Below, piece by piece: positions 27,801 to 39,800 of a stretch of 64,000 nucleotides of DNA. Within the stretch, counting starts at the first letter, position 1. Every line of letters begins with the position of its first letter. The stretch is from positions 1,252,501 through 1,316,500 of the forward strand of contig NC_059558.1 of assembly GCF_905220415.1 (NCBI RefSeq), read 5' to 3'. A program made the position numbers and the translations under genes. The notes beneath the pieces are model-generated. The model was not told the origin of the DNA, made no database searches, and was given only the letters and a program-made list of their open reading frames with translations. The stretch is from Colias croceus (taxonomy: Eukaryota > Arthropoda > Insecta > Lepidoptera > Pieridae).

Positions 27801-30800
27801 TCAGACTCCAGACAGGTCTTTACGAGCCATTGTTTACGCTCCGGTGACGTGTAACTAAATACCGTGACGTTGTCTGCACGCTGGTACTATATGAGTGTGT
27901 TTTATAGAATTTTTTATTTATTACGTCGTGGTGGTGAAATTGTACAGGTTGTTACCTTAATTTTCTACAATCTTTGTAAATTTCTAGAGTTAGCCAAGAT
28001 TAACGGGGTTAGAGAATATAATAAATAAGAAAAATAATGAGCAATCTTAAATGTTTTCTAAATAAGATCATAATTCCTTAATGTAAGTATAAGTTGGTTT
28101 AATACCTTCTTCTACCTGAAGAAGGCTCTGCAGCCAAAAAAAAAGTGTTAAACGCATATCATATTTTGATAGATTGTATAATAACAGTTTAAAACAAATC
28201 AAAAATGAGCTTTTATGCACGTAGATATAGAATCAATTCACATATGTTTTCCGTAGTTTTATTCCACGTCTCAAGGGCGTCATTTCCTCCAGAGCAGGCA
28301 AGCGTAAATAATAGTTCTTTACTCAAGACAGTACTGTAATTTTACTCTTCACCTGTGTCGTTTGAACTCGTGTATCCTTTGGCATTTAACGTTGACTATT
28401 GTTAGAATGTCTAGTGATGAAATAGGGCTGGATCACTATTGTCTTTGTCTTTTTCTATTGTATGTTTAGTGGTTTGTGTAAAGAATGACAATGTTAATGA
28501 TATGGGGTTTGCTGAAGTATAAGTAACTTAAAAAAAGAGAAGGTTCTAAAAGCTGGTGCCTTCCTTGTGGTCCCATTTATGTTGGGTTTAGTTCTGAGAA
28601 TTTGAAAGTGATTTAGTTTTTTGTTAAATATTATCTCTCGAATAACTATGTTGAGAAGTTATCAGGATGGTCAAATTTATTTCTGCTATATTCGTTTCTC
28701 TTTCAAACCAATACTGTAGGCTTATTTTATACTCTGTAGTCTTTATTTTTTGAGTCTGATTAGTTATTGATATAAATTCGTGTTTATATTGTTCATAGAA
28801 ATATATCTTTCGCATTTACCAACCAACATGCCCAAATATGCCGTTTGGCTCATAGCCTATTTTTTCGATTCTATCCAATTTAAATTAATTAATCGCAAAT
28901 TTTGATAACACTTATTTTGATTGATGCTAAACAAAGTGCTCCATCTATTCCAGACGTCGACACACACGAACCGGACGAAAAGTCCCTCATTACATACATC
29001 TCATCCCTATACGAGACATTCCCTGAACCGCCCGCTGTCCACCCGCTGTTCGACGCTGAGTCTCAGCGCCGCGCCGCTTCGTACACTGAGAACGCGGCGC
29101 AGCATCGCGCGTGGTTACACGAAAAATGCTCTCTTATGCAGGTAAGTTGGATAAGTCTACTACTAGTAGTAGTTAGTAGTTAGTAGGCCTCCTTCATAAT
29201 GTGCCACAATTGCCGATCTTTGACTAGATAGCGGCTCGGGTAAGCTGGATATAAAAGTAAAATAAAAGGATATAATATAGTGATTTGCTTTGGCAATTTC
29301 CATGATAATTTATAATCCTCTGTTGTATTATGTTGTTAATTATATCAGGAATTATTCTTTTTTCATAAATTTGAACGATAGGTAATGAAAAATTCCTATT
29401 CTTAAGATGTCCTATAACATCAGGAATATGCTTGGTCACAAATTTTACCTTCTGTGATATACCAGATATTAAACATTTTACAGCACTTAAATTCACTTGA
29501 CTTTTTTCTGCAAGAGACTTTTTTTACAAGTTCAAGAAAATTGATATTTCATAAACAATATTGTGACATAAACCAGCCTCAATAGCAGAACATATTCAAG
29601 GCATTCCTTGCTCAATTAATCCAATACAAGATAATATACTAAAATGTATACATTACATTTTCCAGGACCGTGCTTTCCCGTCAACTTTGATCGAAATGAA
29701 AAAGCTACTCAGCGAAAGCACGCGTTTCCGCAACGAGGAGGTGCCGCTCCGGCAGAGGGACAAACAGAAACTCTTCCATCAATACCGGGAGTTAGAGGTG
29801 AGTTTGGATCAAACTGTAAAATTTCAATCTCAAATAATAAATCAGTTATTCAACTAGACTTCGTTTAGAAGCACTTTTGAATCGTTATAATACAGAAAAA
29901 TAATAATTTACCACTTTAATTTTTTTATGTATTATCTGTGGTGTTCATTATCTTTGGATTCCAATTGAAATAATGTTTAGAAGATACAGCTAAGGGTCTT
30001 TTATGGTATGAAGAAGGCATTTGATGTCAATTTTTCTTTTCCGTCTATTTGTACTTGAATTGTACCTTGTATTGTACAGTCTTGTTATTGCCAACTTTTT
30101 ATACAAGAGCCATAGAAATAATCAAAATGTCCATGCCAAAAAACGTTTTATATTTTATCTAGTACTAACATCCTATTCGTTTCCAGAAATACTTCGAAAC
30201 GGTGGGCGAGATAGAGATAGAACCGACTTTAAGACCAGAAGCGCTAGAGCAAGCGTGGTCGCGCCTGCTGATGGCGCAGCAGGAGCGCGAGAGAGATCTC
30301 GCTGATGAGATCCGCCGGCTTGAGCGGCTGCAGCGCTTGGCGGAGAAGCTGCACAGGTGAGTGGCGTGGGGAGTGGGGAGGATACAGCGGCTAGAACCGC
30401 TGGAAGGGAAGGAATAGAGGCAAAGGTACTAGCTGCACAAGTACCGCTGCAGCGCTTGGCGGAGAAGCTGCACAGGTGAGTGGCGTGGGGAATGGGGAGG
30501 ATACAGCGGCTAGAACCGCTGGAAGGGAAGGAATAGAGGCAAAGGTACTAGCTGCACAAGTACCGCTGCAGCGCTTGGCGGAGAAGCTGCACAGGTGAGT
30601 GGCGTGGGGAATGGGGAGGATACAGCGGCTAGAACCGCTGGAAGGGAAGGAATAGAGGCAAAGGTACTAGCTGCACAAGTACCGCTGCAGCGCTTGGCGG
30701 AGAAGCTGCACAGGTGAGTGGCGTGGGGAATGGGGAGGATACAGCGGCTAGAACCGCTGGAAGGGAAGGAATAGAGGCAAAGGTACTAGCTGCACAAGTA

Positions 30801-33800
30801 CCGCTGCAGCGCTTGGCGGAGAAGCTGCACAGGTGAGTGGCGTGGGGAATGGGGAGGATACAGCGGCTAGAACCGCTGGAAGGGAAGGAATAGAGGTGGA
30901 AGTGGTAGCTGTATAGGTAATTAGGTTGGAAAAGCAGCTGAAACCGCTGGAAGGGAAAAATACTGCCAGACGTATCAGCGCAGGTACAAAAACAGCGCTT
31001 GACGAATAAGCTGCACAGTGCAGTATGATGGGCATAATACAAAGAAACAGAAAGTCAAGCAACAAATGTTATGTTCTTTAAATTCTGGGGGTTTAAAAAA
31101 CATCAGATCTATCCAACAATCTGCAGATTTATCGTGTATTTAATCTGTACCATAAAATTTATGTCAATTTATCAAACATAATAAATCGACTGTAAAAACT
31201 GTATTTTAAACGCGTATTAATTTCCAGGGACATAAAACAAACAGAATCCACGCTAGACAGCGTCGAACGGCACATCGAAAGCGAGATCCGTCGCATGGAG
31301 CGCGGAGTGCATCCCGCTGAAGCTAAACTTGCTGCAGAACAAATTGAACACGAACTGCGTGCTACGGAACACACTATTAGGGATATGTTCGCGGATGCGC
31401 AGGCGTTGAGAGACGGAAGATACCCGCAAGCTACGGAGCTGCAGAGGAGGTCAGTAGTAGTAGAATACAGAATTATTGACAATAATAATTGTTACTATGT
31501 GTTGCATGATTTATAAATATGTGTATGTTCGCAAAATGCCACTTTACTATCAGGTTAATTCCTAAATCACTTGCTTCTGATTTTAATATGACTATTTTAG
31601 AATAATATATTATGTTATTATTGTGCCGTTTTACTTAATTTTGTAACAAAACATTTATCAACATTAAAAATTGATAATAAGCTAAATGAAGTATGTATTT
31701 GAATCTTAATTTATTTAAATATTTATTGAATTTAAATCGTTCGTGTGTAGTTAAAAAAATGATGAATATTTTCATAAGTAATTGACAAATATCATAAACA
31801 AGAGAGGACCCAGATTAGAGCCCTGCGGAACACCAGAGAACAAAGATACGGGATGAGAATTATATTCAAGTATTCTCATCATCAAGATCTAATAAATGCC
31901 TTAGTTTAATATAAAGAAAGAAAGAAAGTGCAGTAAATTGCGGGAATTAACTAACTGAACAGTTTTTGTCAAATAGTTGCATGTGATTAACCTTATCAAA
32001 GGCTGTATAATTATATGGCATGAACTCGTTGTTAGCTATGTTTTTACGTGTTATCTATAAATGACCGATTATAATTCTATTATTCCAGAGTACAACAAGT
32101 CCACGACCGCTGGCTGAACGCTCGTCAAGCGTTCACCGGGCGTCTGGTACCGAGACTGTCTTCCGTGCGTCTCCCCGTGCAGCAGACCACGGTCCGGCGG
32201 GAGACGCGCACGGTGCTAGAGACGAGGGTCCACGAGACAGACCCCAGCTTCCAGCAGCTGCATGACGCGACGCGCTGGTGCAAGGAGCGGCTGGTGAGTA
32301 GACCAATAGAGCAGTAGACCAGTATACCAGTAGACCAGTAGACCAGTATGCCAATAGACCAATAAATCAATAGACCGGCAGGTAATGATAGTTGCAGTAG
32401 ACCACAGAAGATAGTTGTGGAAACAGCAAGTTTTTGAAATAAAGATTTAGCAAGCGCTTTGGGATGAGCAATTTTTAGTAAAAACAAAGAAAAAATTAAA
32501 ATTAGAAGGAATAGACAAGTTTTAAAGAGTACAGTATGGATATGGGACAGATTTTAGTTCTGTTTCACTGTTAAATTTTTCTTTACGAACAAAAAATTAC
32601 CTACTGAATACAATATTTCAGCAAAATTACATTACAAAAGAAAATAATTTCTAATCAAAACCACAATACCTTTGCATCTTAACAATAACAAAGATATAGA
32701 TCTTAAGTAACATATTAATATCTATTTTATTACAGAAAAAACTACACGAATCGGAGTACGGATCGGACTTACCGTCCGTACAACATGAGCTGGACAAACA
32801 TCAACGCGAACACAAACAAATCGATCAGTTCCATTCTAAGGTGAGGTATTTGTTTAACTAGCTTCATGCTCACGGTTTTGTTTATGTGCACTTCGTAGTA
32901 CATACTTCCTTTTAGAAATGCCTTGGATTGTCCATACATTTTTGTTTTCCCCAAATCTGTCTTATTGATGCGATTTAGTTCAGTTTAAGCGTTAAAACAT
33001 AACGATCGATAATTATTTACAAGATTTATCTTTATTAAACTTCTGTCTCTTTCTCTTACTCTATCTGTTTTTTTATATGCACGGGAAAACGTGAATTTCA
33101 ACGTATAAAATGATGCATTTTTTATGTACAGCACTGTAATCATCACTTACTCTATAATAATACTTTCTCTATACAATTCAATAATTAAATATTATTATTT
33201 TGTTTTCAGGTGGAACAATGCGTACACAACAGGTCCAATTTCAACGGCGAAGAATTAAACCTATACAACCAGCATTTGAGTCAGCTGCAGAAATCATATG
33301 CTGATCTGCTGTCAACAAGTACAAAGCGGTAAGGAATATATTATTGCAGATCATATTTTTTTAAAGATAAAAAGCCTTTATAAAAAAAATGTATTGAAAA
33401 TTTTGTGCGATCGTTTCAAAAAGTTTTTTTTTTAATCGTACAACAACATCTTACACACGTATTTTTTGTTAAATGATAGGTACTAGTTTAAAAAAAAACC
33501 TTAATGGATATTTTTTTATCCTTTTTTTACATGTAAAAACAAGTAAGTATTGCTAATATTTAAAGTAAACAACATAATTTATAATTTTAACTAAAACGTT
33601 CTCACTCATATTAACGACAAAATGTTTCAAAACCTTAATAATAAATAAATAAAAATGTTTTTTTCTTCCAGTATATCAGATTTAGACGCTCTCCAAGATT
33701 TCCTCCAATCAGCGACGGCGGAATTAAACTGGCTCAATGAAAAGGAACAAGTTGAATTGTCCCGCGATTGGGCGGATCCGCATATTAACTTACCTGCTGT

Positions 33801-36800
33801 ACAACATTATTATGAGGTTTGTTGCTTTTTTATAAAAAAAATGTGTAAAAAATAATTTTTTGTGATGTAAAAATGTGAAAATCTTTGTTGTTGTGTACAT
33901 TCAACATTATTGAGGTTTGTTTTGTGATATCGTAAAAAAAAATTCTATTTTTTGTGGTTTTGTAAATAAGCTATTGGAATAAATTTGTTAAAACTGCTAT
34001 GCATTAATAAAAAAATGAAAATATTTAAACTTCTTTATGTACTAACTTATAAAGATAAAAATAACTCATGTAGAAGCAAAATATGATTTACAAGTATTAT
34101 GTTATATTTTGGTTGGTTATAATTTTATTTTCTTACCAACTAATTTAATTTTAAATATTCGTATAAATAACATTTTTTCTAGTCGAGAGTGATGAAAATG
34201 TAAGATAAATTAGCGTGTTCGTGTAATTGCAAAAAAAAAAGATTACATCAAAACAACAAAAAAAAATTTTTTTTCATATTGTAAATAAAATAAGTAAGGA
34301 TATAATAATAATTATAGTTTTCATACCTCATGTAAATAATCATTCACCACATTATCAAATAGCTATTGTTAAAAAATAAGTTGTTTTGTTAATATTTTAT
34401 TTTCTTTCCGCGCAAGCATTCATTTGGAGACGATAGCGAGGTTTGTTTCACACGATTTATTTTTTATTTGTTTTATTTGTGTTTGTTATCTTTATTGATC
34501 TATTTTAAGCTATATACCGTGGTATCGAATTTATATTTCAAAAATGAAAAGTTATGTTAAATATTGCAAAAAAAATCTGCACATACTTTTTTATTAATTA
34601 TTATTCTGAAATCGTCAAAGTTTTTGACTTCTACAACAGAAGCGAAATAATTCTACACAAAAATTTTAATTTCCCTGTTTTTATTAAGTATTATTATTGA
34701 CACAAAACAATTTCTGTCCGTTCCTAGATAAAATCTCATTTGACATTTACATAAATAGCTGTCCCGCCATCCCAGCACAGATAACATAAGATACATCAAA
34801 AAAAAACTCTATTTTTTTTTCTACCAGCAATTGATGTCATCCCTCGAGAAGCGGGAACTACAGTTCAGCAATGTGATAGATAGAGGAGAAGCATTGATCG
34901 CACAACATCATCCGGCTATGAAAACCATAGAGTCGCATTTACAGGTATTTTTTCAGATTTGGATGTTTCTTCAGTAGTTTGAGAGTCGAATTTGCAGGCA
35001 TTTTTTTAGGATGATTTTCAGTACTTGGCAATAAGTGATTTTGAAAAATCATAGATTCACGAATATATACAGATATAGATTTATACATATAAGAAAATCA
35101 CTGTTTTGAAATAGTGTAGTACGTACCTACTTCAAATAGATCAGACCGTACTTAAAAATTATGAAAAATGTAATAAATGTTTTTCACAATTATCTTCAAA
35201 TAATGCATTTAAATAAATACTTTTTCTATCTTAAAATATATTTTTTATTCCAAAGGTGATGCAATCTCAATGGGCGTGGGTGTTACAACTGACACTCTGC
35301 CTTGAGACACATCTCAAGCACACGACACAATACCACAACTTCTTCGAGCAAGTCACAGATGCTGAGAAATGGATACAGAAGTAAGTTTTTTGTTTTTGTA
35401 TTTTAAATTATAGACAATAAATTTTAAATGTACATTCTAATAGATTCAGAATAGATGTTTGTAAATCTTGCAAATTGTGTAGGTTCTTCCCCTTAACGTT
35501 TATTTATTTATTTATTTTGCTTTCATTTCTATCTCATATACTTAAATTTTATGTATCATCCACAGGCGAGAAGAAGCGCTCAACACGACGTTCTCCCAAT
35601 CGGAATTCACCCTAGATGGAGGGGAGAGGTTACTAAAGGGAATGCAAGAACTACGCGAAGAACTTAACGAGCAAGGGGCGCTAGTAGCTCGCCTGGTGGA
35701 GGAGGCCCAGACGGTTAGGCCTGTCAAGTTGCGACGGGCTCCACTCACAAGGCCGATACGGGCGGAAACCGTGTGCGCTTATAAGCATGCTAATGTAAGT
35801 AGATATGAGATTTTTTTTTATAAAATTTGTTGGGGAAAAAATTTTGGTAAGTGTTGGTGTTAACATTTTGGATGTGTTTTGATACTAGATAATATTGTCA
35901 GCGTTAAAATTTTCGACGTTTTCCTATACTAAATAATATTTTCACTTGTCAGCGTTAACATTTTGGAAGTTTTTTGATACTAGACAATATTGTCAGCATT
36001 AACATTTTGACGTGACAACGTCTTATAATTCGATAGCGCCGGTTGCACGCACGAAAAAACATGACTCATGCGGGGTTACCTCGCTCTGAGGCGTTCCGTG
36101 TAGGCTTGAAGTGCAAGCGAGAGCGCGGAATGAGCGACAAAGAAGCACAATCGGTCTAATGACGTTGTCACGTTCAACTATCGTCAGTAAACCGACTTTA
36201 CAGACAACCAATTTTTTTAAATATTTTTTCATAATGGGTACAATTTGTCGGCGTTAAAATTTTGAACGTTTTTTGATACTAGATAATGCTTTTGTTACTC
36301 ATTCGACAAAATCGTGATCAGCAGGTTAATATACTTACTAATACACACTTTTTTTGGTATTGTTATTCATCTACTGTTTTTTATGTCAAGGACAAATACA
36401 TCTTCCTCCCACAGATCGCGATCGAAAAGGGCACAGCGGTGACAGTAACGGACAATTCCGGGCGTGTACGTTGGCGTGTACGGCTCGGTGGAGCGGGCAC
36501 TGAGGTGCAGCTGCCGGGAGCGGTGCTGGCGCTGCCGCCGCCCTGCCAGCGCGCACAGGACGCGGCCGAGCGCCTGCGGGCCGCGTACGACCGGGTGAGT
36601 GCCTTAGTGACATTGGGATACCCCTTATAGTAAAAAAAAGACGGGTTGCACTCCGGGAGTGCCAGCAGATGTGAAAACTTGCTTATTGTTCAGCATGTTT
36701 GATATTTTGGAATGGTATCCGTCTTACGCATAAGGGCTCAAAAAAAAAAAAAAAACATCCGTCACGCTTTTTCGATCAGGCCACGTGTCCTGACGCGAGT

Positions 36801-39800
36801 TTAAGATTTTATACCCAACGCCGCTAAAGAAGTTTTCACTTCAAAAATAATATTTATTAGCAAATTTTACATATTCGGTTCACAATTTCGCTCTGTCTTC
36901 TGAACTAGGTTGCCTGGCAGAGATGGCTTTGAGCCATAAGGCCGCCATTTGTACATTTAAAATGGTTTTGTTTTATGTACATACTTTTATTTAAGTATAT
37001 GTACAATAAAGAGTAAATAAATAAATAACATTGGGATACCCCTTATAGTAAAAAAAATAATATTTATAAGCCAATTTTCGGTTCACAATTTCGTTCTGTC
37101 TTCTGAACTAGGTTATTACCTGTATGATGTATCTTAGAAGTACACAGTATGACTTGTATAATACGCCAAAATGTGTATTATATCAGCCCAGCTGCGTAAT
37201 ATTCGAGTTTGATTGCGTATATTAATCAGCATAGCTCTTCGATGCAGCAAAGCCAGCATAATCCGCAATACAACCGGTAAAGTTTACAGAACAGTTGGTA
37301 TAGTTCACAGCACGGCTGTTATAGTACGCAGTGCGGCTGTTATAATACGCAGTGCGACTGTTATAGTACGCAGCACGGCTGTTATAGTACGCAGCACAGC
37401 TGTTATAGTACTTAGCACGATGGTGAAAAACTATTATTCCTCAATAAATAAAACAGAATTTATCGTAAAAACAAGTTACATTATTATAACAACTTTTTAT
37501 GTTTTATCATACACCTGTTATCTTAAACTCGCTAGAAATGAAAACAAATCAAATGTTTTAAATTCACAGCTATTGAAGCATAGAACTTAACACAGCGTCT
37601 TTCGACTCAGTAAAATTTTGTACTATAATTCTATAATCGATAATGTTTTACGTGCATAACAAACTTTGATCTTAATGACTCACAAGTGTAAATAAAGCGC
37701 TTAAGCAAAATAAAATATTGATAACTAATTCCGTCGACATTCTGTCAGTCACGTTTGTGTGTGTGCTGAGTTGTGTTTCGTTCTGATTTTCGATTTGTAC
37801 ATATACTAAAACCTTCCGTTTGAATTACTATGTCTATTTAAAAAAAAACTATCTAAATCTGTTGCGTAATTCTAAAGATTTAAGCACACAGACACAAGAA
37901 CGGCGAAAAGTGACTTTGTATTATACTATGTAGTGATAAAAAAGTGCTAAATTAGATAGAATATAGATAATATACTTCAAAATATTGACAGAAATGTGTC
38001 TGTGTGTGTGTCGAGTTATGTGTTTTGTGCTAATAGTGTTGTTTTTCTGCGTAAAGGTGATACAGCTATGGCAGAGGAAGCAACTGCGCATGCGTCAGAA
38101 TATGATCTTCGCTACGATTAAGGTGGTGAAGGGATGGGACTTCCCGCAGGTGAGATTTTTTTTTACGTACAGTAGAAAATAAAAGTAGAATATTCGGTTG
38201 TTGATTTCTTTGTTGTAATTTATGAAGTTAGTTAAATACTATTATTTTTTTCTCATTTGGGTGTATCCCTAACTATTTTATCAAAGACTAGCTGAGTCGC
38301 GCGGTTTCACCCGCGTGACTCCGCTCCTGTTGGTCGTAGCGTGATAATATATAGCCTATATTACTCGTGGATAATGTAGCTTTCGAATGGTGAAATAATT
38401 TTTAAAATCGGTCCAGTAGTTTATGAGCCTATTCATTACAATCAAACAAACAAAGTTTTCCTCTTTATAATATTAGTGTAGATTTAATTTATGTGATCGA
38501 TTTATTTTTGTTCTTTAAAAATTTATATAGATGAAATAAAAAATGTCACATCGTCGCATTTCTTTGTATGTTGAACAGGCCTAATTTCTTTACAACATTT
38601 TTGAAATAGATTTTTTTAATATTTATGAATAGGCAACATATTTAGGATATTATTAATTTCCGTAATTACATGTTTTTTTAACCAGTTCGTAGCAATGGGC
38701 GCGGAACAGAGACAAGCGATACGCCGTGCGCTGAACGAAGACGCTGAGAAATTACTAGCTGAGGGTGATCCGGCTGATCCACAATTGAGGCGGTTGAGAC
38801 GGGAGATAGATGAAGTCAACCGGCTGTTCGATGAGTTCGAGAGGAGAGCGCGGGCTGAAGGTTAGTGAAAATAAAAAAATTACAAAAAATCACGAAAAAT
38901 GTGAAAAAATTAGGGTACTTTTGTGTGTAAAAGACGGACATGGACCAAAGGATAATACTGCAACAAAATTAATTTACCACATACCTACAAAATTTCTAAT
39001 TTTTTTAAATTAGTAAATTAATTAACATTATATTTTAACATCATATCGATCAAATTTCAACTGGAACGGAGACGGGGCGTATAACTAGTTTTAATCAAGC
39101 TGTTCATATAAAAATACGATTGTCAAAATTCTAGGAAACTATTCGATAATTGGCCTCGGTACTGATGTTAAAACAATTGAATAATTGTCGTCTTTTTTGT
39201 AAGTGGGTTACGAGAATTCTTTGGCCAAATTAAAAGTAGAATTAAAGTAATTGCCACTTAAAGGTTAAAACATTTATCTTTTGGGTTATGTGAAAGAAAT
39301 GCTGTGCAGTTTACTGACTAAATCTATAGTCAGTAGAAACTGTAAATCAATTTACTTTTTCAGTTCAAAGTGTTTTTAAACGGAAAGGAAATGGTCTATT
39401 TTTTATATCAGTGACACTACTTACTCTACGTAATTACATGAAAAAAGAGCGTGTGTTAGAAGTGAAACCGCTTTGACAAGATTCAAAATCGTCGCCTTAC
39501 TCCATGACGTGACGGTATTGCCATGACGCGACCTAGAATTTTTGTTAGAACGCGCCTAAAGAAGTTTCACCTCAAAAATATCACACACAATATTATAACA
39601 GAGATATTTTTTAAAAAGTTTTCAAAGTAACATTGAAAATTTAATATCTATAAATGAACTTGCATAACTCGAGGAGTAAAATAGCACAATTACCATAAAT
39701 ATACATTTATCTGTTATATTGGTTCAATGATGATAAAGCGTATTCGATTAATTAACAGCAATCATTTGCCTTGTTTACAAGTGCAAGTGACAGATTGATA

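Larger units (their letters stand above)
36611..37114. repeat. Direct repeats of about 86 bp around an RTE-like tail, with a nested insertion
   Basis: The segment starting CATTGGGATACCCCTTATAG and ending CTGTCTTCTGAACTAGGTT occurs at 36611-36911 and again at 37029-37114. The left copy is split by an insertion (36640-36845). Between the copies lies a short fragment (36912-37028) that ends in AAATAAATAAATAA. Confidence 0.7.

Noticed and set aside
30328..30895. CRISPR-like array
   Set aside because: The units are directly adjacent with no spacers and include a eukaryotic exon end; the genome is an insect's.
30629..31065. Two long minus-strand ORFs (105 and 137 codons)
   Set aside because: They share the 119-bp tandem repeat and contain repeated peptide blocks only because of it; exon 6 is on the other strand.
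37213..37590. Plus-strand ORF of 125 codons with TAVIVRS repeats
   Set aside because: Produced by the 21-bp minisatellite; no splice sites or homology support it.
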